Assembly: GCA_020073545.1 (NCBI GenBank)
Contig: JAIQEZ010000028.1
Span: forward strand, 1-44,523
DNA from: Terriglobia bacterium
Lineage (GTDB): Bacteria > Acidobacteriota > Terriglobia > UBA7540
Direction of reading: 5' to 3'
Length of the DNA: 44,523 nucleotides
Shown: positions 16,437 to 23,667 of the stretch, one piece after another
Layout of the letters: each line of letters starts with the position of its first letter
Numbering within the stretch: the stretch's first letter is position 1
Notes under the pieces: model-generated
Seen by the model: the letters and a program-made list of their open reading frames with translations, nothing else
Databases searched by the model: none
What the model was told of the DNA's origin: nothing
Position numbers and translations under genes: made by a program

Positions 16437-16753
16437 CGAGGCCTCCTGTTGCTGGCCGCTGCCGCCAGGGTTTTGATCTGCGTGATGGTCTCTGCCGCCG
16501 ACCGCCCCGTGACACGGAGCAACTTGCGCCGCGCCTTCCGGCCGGAAAGAATGACGACGCACGCTTGGGGCAGACGAAGGGCGCGCGCGAAGAAATACAC
16601 GCAGGCTTCATTCGCCTGCCCTTCCGTGGGCGGCGCCTGCAACTCCAGGCACAACTGACCCGAGGAGTCTACGGTCAGCCGCTCGCGCGCCGCGCGCGGC
16701 TTCACGCGCAGCCAGAAGCTCACGTTTTCGCGTTCGATTTTGAAATCAGGCAC
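16433..16753 (-). CDS. DUF167 (YggU-like) protein
   Basis: The protein has 106 residues. VSFWLRVKPRAARERL, then LCLELQAPPTEGQANEAC, then VVILSGRKARRKLLRVTG are the conserved blocks of the UPF0235/YggU family, small alpha/beta proteins of unknown function. There is no ATG, so the start is GTG at 16753. A heptad tract begins 14 nt upstream. It is downstream of yggS, a common neighbour of yggU-type genes, and its stop overlaps the GTG of the POT transporter. Confidence 0.85.
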   Translation of the reverse strand: MPDFKIERENVSFWLRVKPRAARERLTVDSSGQLCLELQAPPTEGQANEACVYFFARALRLPQACVVILSGRKARRKLLRVTGRSAAETITQIKTLAAAASNRRPR

Positions 16754-16766
16754 CGGTATGGAAAAG

Positions 16767-16822
16767 GTTGTCAGTTGTCCACCGTCCGTTGTCGGTAGTC
16801 AACTTTCCGTTGCTTGTTCTTA
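16767..16822. repeat. Heptad tract (GTTGTCC type), 8 units
   Basis: Eight units of exactly 7 nt from 16767; examples are GTTGTCA (16767), GTTGTCC (16774), GTTGTCG (16788) and GTAGTCA (16795). It fills most of the gap between the stop of yggS and the start of the DUF167 gene. Confidence 0.85.
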
Positions 16823-16894
16823 CTGGCCACTCGTTCGTATCGATCTTGCAGCCCGAAAGGACTCCAGCAGAGAGTCTCTGCCTTCTGCCTTCTC

Positions 16895-17596
16895 TCACTC
16901 ACGCGGGCCAAAGATGGCCGTCCCCACACGCACGATGGTCGCGCCCTCTTCGATGGCGACTTCGAAATCGTGGCTCATGCCCATGGAGAGCTCCTGCATG
17001 GAAACGTTGGGCAGATTCCGCGCGGCGATCTCCCGGGCCAGCGTGCGCAATTGCCGGAAGTACGGACGCACTGCCTCGGGATTCGTGAGGAAGGGCGGGA
17101 TCACCATCAGGCCGCGCAGCTCGAGCGTCTCGAGCCGGCTTATCCGCTCGGCGAACTCCGACGCCTCACCCGCGCGCACGCCCGCCTTGGAGGCCTCGTC
17201 GCCCAAATTCACCTCGATCAGCACCGGCAGCCGCTCGCCGCCTGGTGCGGCGGCCTGAGCGAGCTTCTCCGCCAGGCGGAGCGAATCCACCGAATGCACC
17301 CAGTGGAAGAGCTCGCGCGCGGCCCGCGCCTTGTTGGTCTGGACGTGCCCCACCAGGTGCCACGTGGCGGTCAGGTCCGCAAGCGCCGGCCGCTTGGCCT
17401 TCGCCTCTTGCACGCGATTCTCGCCGAAATCGCGCAGGCCCACATCAAAAGCCGCGCGGATCAATTCCGGCGGGTGCGCTTTCGAAATTGCCACCAGCTT
17501 CACGTCGTCACGCCGGCGTCCGCTGCGCCGGCAGGCAGCGGCGAGGCGCTCTTCGACGCGTGCAATGTTCTCTCGAATGTTAGCTGCAGTCTCCAC
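16895..17596 (-). CDS. yggS: YggS-family PLP-binding protein
   Basis: The protein has 233 residues, the usual size. It has the PLP lysine at about residue 39 (KLVAISKAHP), DFGENRVQEAK, WHLVGHVQTNKAR, LIEVNLGDEASKAG and the C-terminal block SMGMSHDFEVAIEEGATIVRVGTAIFG. The family binds pyridoxal phosphate without a known catalytic reaction and is needed for PLP and amino-acid homeostasis. The frame is open upstream to 17887, but that stretch runs across a heptad tract (17739-17815). I place the start at GTG 17596, with GAGG 11 nt upstream; an ATG at 17683 is the alternative. It is divergent from tmk. Confidence 0.85.
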   Translation of the reverse strand: METAANIRENIARVEERLAAACRRSGRRRDDVKLVAISKAHPPELIRAAFDVGLRDFGENRVQEAKAKRPALADLTATWHLVGHVQTNKARAARELFHWVHSVDSLRLAEKLAQAAAPGGERLPVLIEVNLGDEASKAGVRAGEASEFAERISRLETLELRGLMVIPPFLTNPEAVRPYFRQLRTLAREIAARNLPNVSMQELSMGMSHDFEVAIEEGATIVRVGTAIFGPRE

Positions 17597-17738
17597 CGGC
17601 AGACCTCGGCCCGCGCGAGCGACGTGCGAACTTCCTGCCCCAGACGAATCGAAACCGTGCCATTCTATCATTCGTTGCGTCATGTGTTCGCGCCTTGTTC
17701 CGGCTGCGCCACGAGTGTTAGGATGCAGGCGCGGAAAA

Positions 17739-17815
17739 GTGTCCGTTGTCCCTGGTCCGTCGTCCGTTATCCCTGGTCGGTTGTTGGCCGTCTGCATCGA
17801 GGATCGAGGGTCCGG
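17739..17815. repeat. Heptad tract (GTCCGTT type), 11 units
   Basis: Eleven 7-nt units run from 17739. Units at 17753, 17760 and 17774 read TGGTCCG, TCGTCCG and TGGTCGG; the last ones shift to CATCGAG and GATCGAG. It lies in the divergent yggS-tmk gap and is the longest tract of the window. The tract at 17882-17916 is its reverse-complement type. Confidence 0.85.
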
Positions 17816-17881
17816 AGCAAGATGTTCGCGGTCGAGGATCAAGGGCTCACGCCAGAACAGGCGGTAGCCCGCGCTGTCACC

Positions 17882-17916
17882 TGACAACGGACCACGGACA
17901 ACAGACTACGGACAAA
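17882..17916. repeat. Heptad tract (GGACAAC type) abutting tmk
   Basis: Five 7-nt units from 17882; those at 17889, 17896 and 17910 read GGACCAC, GGACAAC and GGACAAA. It ends six bases before the tmk ATG, so it occupies the ribosome-binding region. It is the reverse complement of the GTTGTCC/GTGGTCC type. Confidence 0.85.
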
Positions 17917-17922
17917 GAACTT

Positions 17923-18591
17923 ATGAAAGGCGGCCTCTTTATCACTCTCGAAGGAATAGACGGCACCGGCAAGAGCACGCAGCTTCGCCGGCTCGTCCAG
18001 CATTTGCGCAAGTGCGGCTACCGCGTGCGAGCCACGCGCGAGCCAGGCGGCACGCGCGCCGGCGAGCGGATTCGCACCATCCTGCTTGCGGCGAGCACGG
18101 GCAAACTCGCCCCGTTGGCCGAACTCGCTCTCATGTACGCTGCGCGCGCCCAGCACTTGGAAGAAGTGGTGCGACCGGCGCTCGCCCGCGGCGAAATCGT
18201 GGTGAGCGACCGCTACAACGACGCCTCGTTTGCCTACCAAGGTTACGGGCGCGAGTTGGGCATCGCCACCGTGCGGGCCCTCGACCGCATCGTCTGCGGC
18301 AAGACTCAGCCGGACCTGACGATTGTTCTCGATCTCGACCCGGAACTGGCGCTCGCGCGCGCGCGGGGGCGCGAAACGCGGCGCAAATCGCGCCACGGGC
18401 GCTTCGAATCGCAAGGACTGCAATTCCACCAACGTGTGCGCGCCGGGTATCTGGCCATCGCACGCCGCGCGCCGCAGCGGGTCAAGGTCGTGCCCGCCAA
18501 CCGGCCCGTCATGGAAATCCAACGCGAAATTCGCGCGCTCATCGAAACGCTTCTCGGCGGACGCGGCAAGAAGCAAGGGACAACAATCTGA
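17923..18591 (+). CDS. tmk: Thymidylate kinase
   Basis: The protein has 222 residues. The P-loop is at the N-terminus (LEGIDGTGKST), followed by the TREPGGTRAGERIR block, the DRY motif (SDRYNDASFAYQGYGRE), and FHQRVRAGY near the C-terminus, all typical of dTMP kinase. It phosphorylates dTMP to dTDP for DNA synthesis. The ATG at 17923 is chosen because the family begins right before the P-loop strand; the frame is open upstream only through a heptad tract. No good Shine-Dalgarno sequence is present. holB follows, a common bacterial pairing. Confidence 0.93.
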   Translation: MKGGLFITLEGIDGTGKSTQLRRLVQHLRKCGYRVRATREPGGTRAGERIRTILLAASTGKLAPLAELALMYAARAQHLEEVVRPALARGEIVVSDRYNDASFAYQGYGRELGIATVRALDRIVCGKTQPDLTIVLDLDPELALARARGRETRRKSRHGRFESQGLQFHQRVRAGYLAIARRAPQRVKVVPANRPVMEIQREIRALIETLLGGRGKKQGTTI

Positions 18592-18615
18592 ATCGTGAAT
18601 TCTGAATGACGAGAC
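18588..18615. repeat. Heptad tract (CTGAATN type) at the tmk stop
   Basis: Units CTGAATC (18588), GTGAATT (18595) and CTGAATG (18602) follow in exact 7-nt steps, then a weaker fourth. The first unit includes the tmk stop codon. Confidence 0.75.
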
Positions 18616-18643
18616 AAAGAGATTGTCCAAGTATTCTTTTTTC

Positions 18644-18671
18644 ATAATTTACAATTCAGCATTTAGCATGT
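18644..18671. repeat. Heptad tract (ANNATTT type) before holB
   Basis: ATAATTT (18644), ACAATTC (18651), AGCATTT (18658) and AGCATGT (18665) are four 7-nt units that end six bases before the holB ATG. It is AT-rich, unlike the other tracts. Confidence 0.75.
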
Positions 18672-18677
18672 AAGTAA

Positions 18678-19766
18678 ATGGGCTTCGACACTTTCCTCGG
18701 CAACCCGCAAGCGGTCACGGCGGTTCGCGAGATGCTCGCCAGCAGCCGCGTGCCAGGCGCCTTGCTTTTCGCCGGCCCGGACGGCGTGGGCAAGAAAACG
18801 CTGGCCCTGATGCTGGCCAAGGCGCTGGTGTGCGAGCACGGCCCCTTAGATTTCTGCGGTCAGTGCGCGCGCTGCCGGAAGGCCGAGCAGATGTTTGCTG
18901 CGGCGCGCGAAGACCTGGCACGGCGCCGCGAAGTCAAGGAAACTGCGCGTCGTGTCGAAGGCTTGGTATATTTCGATCTTCAGCTCCTCGAGCCGCTGAC
19001 AAAATTCATTCTCACAGAGCAGATCCGCCAGTTACGCGCCGTTTCCTACACGCGGCCGTTCGAGTTGCCCTACCGCGTCTTCATTCTCGACGACGCGCAG
19101 ACCATTCACTGGCAGGCCGTTGACCTGTTGCTTAAAGTGCTGGAGGAGCCGCCGGAGACAACGAGCTTCGTCCTGGTCTGCCCGAACGCTTACGAGCTGC
19201 GCTCCACGATCCGGTCGCGCTGCCTGCGTGTTCCCTTCCAGCCCGTGGACGAGCCGCTCATTCAGGACTTGCTCGCCCGCGAAAAGAATCTCACTAAGCC
19301 GCAGCAGGCGCTCGCCGCGCGCGTGTCGGCGGGCAGCGTGGCGCGCGCGCGAGCCTTCGATGCTGCCGAGTACGAACGTCGCCGCAAGCCCTGGCTGGAT
19401 TTTCTCGAAGCCACGGCGCGCTGCAGCGCTCCCGGGGTGGCGCCAGACTGGCGCTTGGTTTTCGACTCCGCCCGCGCACTCGCCGAGAATCGCGACGCCT
19501 TTGAGGAAACGCTCAGGATCGGCTATGCCCTCCTGGCGGATTTGCTACACGTCCTGCTGGAACCGGCGGCCGGCGCGGTGGTGAATGTGGATGTGCAGCC
19601 GCGCCTCAAGGGCTGGGCAGCGAAGCTGAACCTCGCCGGAATCGAAACGCTCAAGGCCGGCCTCGATCAGGCCTATCGCCTGCAGATACGGAACGTCAAC
19701 CCGCAATTGGGCTTTGAGACGCTGGGCATCGAGGTGATCTCTGGCCGCAAGTCTGGCCCTCGTTAG
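18678..19766 (+). CDS. holB: DNA polymerase III subunit delta'
   Basis: The protein has 362 residues. The AAA+ domain has GNPQAVTAVREML, a P-loop GPDGVGKKT near residues 33-41, and the zinc-finger cysteines FCGQCARC near residue 60. The Walker B-like ILDDAQTIHW is followed by the LLKVLEEPPETTSFVL block, and the SRC motif near residue 174 (TIRSRCLRV) supplies the arginine finger. This is the clamp-loader subunit that helps load the beta clamp at the replication fork. In many delta' proteins the P-loop is degenerate; here it looks intact, so a DnaX-like role cannot be fully excluded, but the length and the tmk neighbour favour delta'. Confidence 0.88.
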   Translation: MGFDTFLGNPQAVTAVREMLASSRVPGALLFAGPDGVGKKTLALMLAKALVCEHGPLDFCGQCARCRKAEQMFAAAREDLARRREVKETARRVEGLVYFDLQLLEPLTKFILTEQIRQLRAVSYTRPFELPYRVFILDDAQTIHWQAVDLLLKVLEEPPETTSFVLVCPNAYELRSTIRSRCLRVPFQPVDEPLIQDLLAREKNLTKPQQALAARVSAGSVARARAFDAAEYERRRKPWLDFLEATARCSAPGVAPDWRLVFDSARALAENRDAFEETLRIGYALLADLLHVLLEPAAGAVVNVDVQPRLKGWAAKLNLAGIETLKAGLDQAYRLQIRNVNPQLGFETLGIEVISGRKSGPR

Positions 19767-19790
19767 ACCCTCCCGTATCGCGCCCTTTCG

Positions 19791-19810
19791 GGCCGGCAAC
19801 CCCGCCGGCC
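19791..19810. terminator. GC-rich hairpin after holB
   Basis: GGCCGGC (19791-19797) and GCCGGCC (19804-19810) pair perfectly around AACCCC, 25 nt after the holB stop. No T-run follows, so termination is possible but not certain. Confidence 0.45.
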
Positions 19811-19978
19811 GCGCGGCGGGATCGGGCAATTCCGCACAGCCGCTCCGCGCAGTTCTTCGTGCCAAGCAGGCAACGGCGAACGACCCCGGGCCATCCAATC
19901 AGCGAATCTCGAGCGGTTAGCGTCACCCGTCCGAAGACCATCGTGGAGCGAGCCGGCCTGCGTCGCGGTTAAAACGAT

Positions 19979-20007
19979 TTGCAGGCTGCGGAAGTCTGTG
20001 TTACTAT
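19979..20007 (+). promoter_or_regulatory. Sigma-70-type promoter for the hfq-like gene
   Basis: TTGCAG (19979-19984) and TACTAT (20002-20007) are separated by 17 nt. Transcription would begin near 20014, leaving a leader of about 155 nt. The upstream part of the 400-nt gap (19767-19978) holds only the hairpin after holB and no visible gene. Confidence 0.65.
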
Positions 20008-20013
20008 GCAGCG

Positions 20014-20168
20014 CATTCGCAGCTATCTTCCTCGCATGTTTCTTGTGTTAGCCGAAGGAAACCGCGGCGCCCGATGCAACCTCTAGAGGAAAGGTGGCGT
20101 ACCGCAGTTTTCAGCGGGAGGAGCGCTAAATCCTTGCCCGTCCGTACGGGCTTCAGGAGAGTACCAGG
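20014..20168 (+). promoter_or_regulatory. Long leader of the hfq-like mRNA
   Basis: The predicted 5' UTR is about 155 nt. It contains a 16-codon frame from the ATG at 20037 and a hairpin GCCCGT/ACGGGC around CCGT (20137-20152) just before the AGGAGAG sequence upstream of the start. The position of the hairpin would suit control of translation, and Hfq is known to autoregulate in other bacteria. I recognise no riboswitch class. Confidence 0.4.
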
Positions 20169-20522
20169 ATGAATCGACGACTGATCCGTCCCTCCCTGTC
20201 GGAGGTGCAGGACCAACTAGGCGCGCGCATGCAACGCAAGAAGCCTGCTCCACCGGAGCAGACCAACGCTGAGAATTTCTATTACGTGAAACAGATGCAG
20301 GCGCGCACCCCGATGGTGGTGGTGTTGGACCAGGGCGAAACGATCCGCGGCGTGATCGAGTGGTACGACAAGAATTGCATCAAAGTCCATCGCCTGAATG
20401 AACCCAACCTTCTGATCATGAAGTCTTGCATCCGCTTTATGTACAAAGATGGCGAATCCAGGAATGGGGGAAACAGCGAAGGGAGCAGCCATCATTTGCA
20501 CGAAACGGATCTGGAAGAGTAG
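20169..20522 (+). CDS. hfq: Hfq-like Sm-fold RNA chaperone, divergent
   Basis: The protein has 117 residues. The Sm-like core spans about residues 36-93: [39 protein letters not shown] forms the Sm1-like half and [13 protein letters not shown] the Sm2-like end. Hfq proteins bind U-rich RNA ends and pair small RNAs with mRNAs. The YKHA motif that lines the proximal RNA-binding pore is here MKSC, so the histidine is lost while the lysine remains. The first 35 residues are basic and the tail after 95 is polar, as in long acidobacterial versions. The start follows AGGAGAG. Confidence 0.8.
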   Translation: MNRRLIRPSLSEVQDQLGARMQRKKPAPPEQTNAENFYYVKQMQARTPMVVVLDQGETIRGVIEWYDKNCIKVHRLNEPNLLIMKSCIRFMYKDGESRNGGNSEGSSHHLHETDLEE

Positions 20523-20684
20523 TCTGCGGCGTCTCGTCTGATTCGCGTCACCTCTGCACTTGAAAAGCACGCAGGGCGAATTTTCGAATTTCCAAGTCGC
20601 ACTCCCCAGGGGACGCGTCTCTTTCTTTGGGGCACATCCGCTGTCCGGCGCGGAGACCAGCGAACGCCACCTTGCGGGCAGCAC

Positions 20685-20713
20685 TTGACAGCCTGCCAAG
20701 GCTCTCCTAGCAT
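20685..20713 (+). promoter_or_regulatory. Sigma-70-type promoter
   Basis: A perfect TTGACA (20685-20690) and TAGCAT (20708-20713) are 17 nt apart. Transcription would start near 20720, 30 nt before the ATG at 20750. Confidence 0.7.
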
Positions 20714-20749
20714 GAGGCTGCGCCTGAAATCTCCGCTAGGGGTTCAACC

Positions 20750-21214
20750 ATGAGACCTCTTCCCTTTTGCTGTTCTGCGCCGAAAGTCGCAGGGCGCGGC
20801 GCGGGGCATCTGCGCGTCCTCCGGCGGGCGAGCTTCCGACTGGCGCTGGTGATTCCCGGGCTGTTGCTGGCCGCGGGCCTGGCTTCCGCGCAGGATCGCC
20901 CTAGACCCAAGGTGCCGGTCATCGACAAGATCAGTGGCGGCGGCTCCCATCAGGCCTTCAACGGCATCGTGCAATCGCTCGACGAGAAGCGCAACATCTT
21001 GAACGTCAACGCGGTCGAGGGCGGGGTCACGGAAATCTTCCCCATCAAGAAGAGCACGCACGTGTTCGGCCCTGACGGCTCCAGACTCAAGCTGGGCGAC
21101 CTTGCTCCCGGCAGCAACATCATCGTCTACTTCGAGCTGCGTGCCGACCACCGCTCCGTAAAGCGCATCGAAATTCTCTCCAGCGAATCCAAGAAGCGGG
21201 CGCCACCCTCGTAG
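20750..21214 (+). CDS. Small exported protein, DUF5666-like pattern
   Basis: The protein has 154 residues. A basic N-terminus leads into a signal-like segment (LALVIPGLLLAAGLASAQ, about residues 31-48). The mature part (FNGIVQSLDEKRNILNVN ... THVFGPDGSRLKLGDLAPGSNIIVYFEL) has the alternating strands and the LGDLAPGSNI turn seen in DUF5666-like OB-fold periplasmic domains. This is a pattern resemblance only; the function is unknown. It has its own promoter and is 42 nt before bshA, so readthrough into bshA is likely. Confidence 0.7.
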   Translation: MRPLPFCCSAPKVAGRGAGHLRVLRRASFRLALVIPGLLLAAGLASAQDRPRPKVPVIDKISGGGSHQAFNGIVQSLDEKRNILNVNAVEGGVTEIFPIKKSTHVFGPDGSRLKLGDLAPGSNIIVYFELRADHRSVKRIEILSSESKKRAPPS

Positions 21215-21256
21215 CCGCGCCGCGGCGGGCCGGCACGTGATTGCGGCGGGACCTCT

Positions 21257-22381
21257 ATGCGCATCGGCATTACCTGCTATCCCACTTACGGTGGAAGCGG
21301 CGTGGTCGCGACCGAGCTGGGACTCGAGCTCGCCGCGCGCGGCCACGACGTGCATTTCATCAGCTACGCCATGCCCGTGCGCATCACCGAAGCTGCCGAG
21401 CACATCCACTTCCACGAAGTCGAAATGCTGAACTACCCGCTGTTCGATCACCCGCCCTACACGCTCGCGCTCGCCACCGCCATGACGAATGTCGCCGTGA
21501 ACGAATCGCTCGACCTGCTGCACGTGCACTACGCGATCCCCCACTCGGTCAGCGCTTATCTGGCGCGCGCCATGCTGAAGCCGCGCCGGCTGCCCTTCGT
21601 CACGACCCTGCACGGCACGGACATCACGCTGGTCGGCGCGGACCGCTCGTACCTTCCTATTACGCGCTTCTCCATCGAGGAAAGCGACGCGGTCACGGCG
21701 ATTTCCGAATACCTGCGCCAGGTCACGCTCCGGGAGTTTGACATCCGGCGGCCGGTCGAGGTCATTCCCAACTTCGTCAACTGTGAGGTTTTCCGTCCCG
21801 CCAACGGCAAATGCCGCCGTGAGGAGTTTGCGCCGCACGGCGAGAAGATCCTGGTCCACCTGTCGAATTTCCGGCCCGTCAAACGGGTTCCCGACGTCGT
21901 CGAAATCTTCTCCCTTGTCCGCCGCGAGCTTCCCACCAAGCTCCTGATGATCGGCGACGGCCCCGACCGCACCATCGCCGAGTGGATGGTCCGCGAAAAG
22001 AAAATAAGTCGCGATGTGATATTTCTCGGCAAGCAGAACCAAGTGCAGGACCTGCTGAACTGCGCGGACGTACTGCTGCTGCCCAGTGATTTGGAATCGT
22101 TCGGGCTGGCCGCGCTGGAAGGGATGGCGTGCGGCGTGCCCGCCGTCTGCTCGCGCGTGGGCGGCGTATCGGAAGTCCTGCGCGATGGCGTGGAGGGTTT
22201 TCTGGTGGAAGCGCGCGATGTTCACACCATGGCCACTCGGGCGCTCGAAATCCTCTCCAGCCCCGAGCGTCACGCTGAAATGTCACTCGCGGCGCGGCAG
22301 CGCGCGCTGCGCAACTTCTGCAGCAACAACATCATCCCTCTCTACGAAGACCTTTACCAGCGCGTGCTCAAGAACTCCTGA
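21257..22381 (+). CDS. bshA: N-acetyl-alpha-D-glucosaminyl L-malate synthase
   Basis: The protein has 374 residues. It is a GT4 glycosyltransferase that begins MRIGITCYPTYGGSGVVATELG, followed by HFISYAMP, HVHYAIPHS, FVTTLHGTDITLVG, SEYLRQ, NFVNCEVF, and the donor site DLESFGLAALEGMACGVP. These blocks are specific enough for BshA, which joins L-malate to UDP-GlcNAc in the first step of bacillithiol synthesis. The bshB and bshC genes are not in the window. Its spacing from the exported-protein gene upstream suggests a shared transcript. Confidence 0.9.
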   Translation: MRIGITCYPTYGGSGVVATELGLELAARGHDVHFISYAMPVRITEAAEHIHFHEVEMLNYPLFDHPPYTLALATAMTNVAVNESLDLLHVHYAIPHSVSAYLARAMLKPRRLPFVTTLHGTDITLVGADRSYLPITRFSIEESDAVTAISEYLRQVTLREFDIRRPVEVIPNFVNCEVFRPANGKCRREEFAPHGEKILVHLSNFRPVKRVPDVVEIFSLVRRELPTKLLMIGDGPDRTIAEWMVREKKISRDVIFLGKQNQVQDLLNCADVLLLPSDLESFGLAALEGMACGVPAVCSRVGGVSEVLRDGVEGFLVEARDVHTMATRALEILSSPERHAEMSLAARQRALRNFCSNNIIPLYEDLYQRVLKNS

Positions 22382-22409
22382 CCTGAATTCGTCACGACAG
22401 AGGGGGGAG

Positions 22410-22429
22410 GGCGGGGGTTTAATCCCGCC
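22410..22429. terminator. Hairpin between convergent bshA and lipoprotein genes
   Basis: GGCGGG (22410-22415) and CCCGCC (22424-22429) pair around GGTTTAAT. It lies in the 87-nt convergent gap. There is no T-run. Confidence 0.45.
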
Positions 22430-22468
22430 GTCCTGCGATCTTCCTAGCTGTTTCCGCGCCGCGCGCCG

Positions 22469-23197
22469 TTATTTCGGCGTAACTTCTCCCTCGTAGTGTT
22501 CCTTCCAGGAGTGGGCGTTCTTATCCAGATAGTCGGCGTCAAGATTGAATTTGACGAGCTCGCCGGAATCCTTCGCGATCCAGGCCGTCCCCTTGCACTC
22601 CTTGATACTAGTGAGCATCGCGCGGGTCACATCGAGCGCCATCTTTTGAGATCCGGCGGCGGTGGTGGTGTCAAAGGTGTATTTGTCGGCCAGGGTCGTT
22701 CCCACCATGTCGTTGGTAGGTGACGAGGCCACGGTCGACCCGATGGCAATGGTGAAATTAGGACTCGTCATCACCCCAAGCAAGGTCAGTTGGGCCATGG
22801 CCCAATTCATCTCGTCGCCCTTCTTAGCCTTAGCCACCTTCTTGGTTTGGCCGCGCGTCTCCGTCAGGTTGAGCTCGTCCGGAGAAACGTCCGCCTGCAA
22901 GTCCACGGGGCCGACTTCGGGCGCCTGGGTTCTGTCCCGCAAATACTTGTCGTTGATGTTCTCCTGCCCTTGGAAGGACAAGTGGAAGGACTTGGTCGGC
23001 TTGCTCATCGCATCGATCAGTTTATTCGCGCCGGCGCTCAGTCTCCTGGCGTCGCTCCGGGCTGAGACTCCGGTCGCAGGCGCAGAAGCAGCGCTCTTGA
23101 CTGGCGCCGGGTTGCTCTTGCACCCCACCAGAGCGGCGGCCAGCACGAGACTAGCACCCACAATAAAACCCTTCACATGGGAGCTTGCGCGTTTCAT
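22469..23197 (-). CDS. Lipoprotein of unknown function
   Basis: The protein has 242 residues. It starts with a lipoprotein signal (SSHVKGFIVGASLVLAAALVGC), with LVGC as lipobox, so it is probably tethered to the membrane on the outside. The mature part is polar (DEMNWAMAQLTLLGVMTSPNF; LVKFNLDADYLDKNAHSWKEHYEGEV) and shows no family I recognise. The C-terminal half has the strand pattern of LolA-like or DUF-type lipid-binding folds, but this is weak. Start: AAAGGAGT lies 9 nt before the ATG at 23197; the longer frame to 23404 is rejected. Confidence 0.75.
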   Translation of the reverse strand: MKRASSHVKGFIVGASLVLAAALVGCKSNPAPVKSAASAPATGVSARSDARRLSAGANKLIDAMSKPTKSFHLSFQGQENINDKYLRDRTQAPEVGPVDLQADVSPDELNLTETRGQTKKVAKAKKGDEMNWAMAQLTLLGVMTSPNFTIAIGSTVASSPTNDMVGTTLADKYTFDTTTAAGSQKMALDVTRAMLTSIKECKGTAWIAKDSGELVKFNLDADYLDKNAHSWKEHYEGEVTPK

Positions 23198-23506
23198 CAC
23201 GGTATGACTCCTTTCCGAGGGAATCTGTCGAACCCGCCGAAATCCAGACGGCATCACCACCCGGAACAAAATCCGCGCAGGGTAGCGGCGAGAGAATCCT
23301 GCGCATTCTAGAGGAAGGGCAGGCCGCGCGCAACTAACATCGCGCCCCCCGGAGGCGCCTTGCGCCTCGCCGGGGAGAGCGCTCCACAAAAACTGCGTTA
23401 ACACACGCCCGCCAGGCGACCCGCGGCGCCGCCGGTCGAAACGCCGGCATTACCACGGAAACACCCCCCTCGCAGGGACGGATTGTCAATGCCGCGATCG
23501 TTCTCC

Positions 23507-23536
23507 TTGACACCCGCAATCCCAGCGGAGTACGCT
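23507..23536 (+). promoter_or_regulatory. Promoter of the TonB-dependent receptor gene
   Basis: A perfect TTGACA (23507-23512) and TACGCT (23531-23536) are 18 nt apart, leaving a leader of about 125 nt before the ATG at 23668. Confidence 0.6.
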
Positions 23537-23667
23537 CCGCCCAGCAATGATTCTTGGCCAGCGGGGAGGAAACACCGTCCCCTCAGATTCCTGAAGTCGC
23601 CGGCCGGACATCACACGACGACCCTTCTCCCCTCGCCAGCGTCGGGTACGTGATGGAGGAACTGCAT

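Noticed and set aside
17597-17887. N-terminal extension of YggS by 97 residues
   Set aside because: It runs through an 11-unit heptad tract, and the family length is about 230 residues, which the GTG at 17596 gives.
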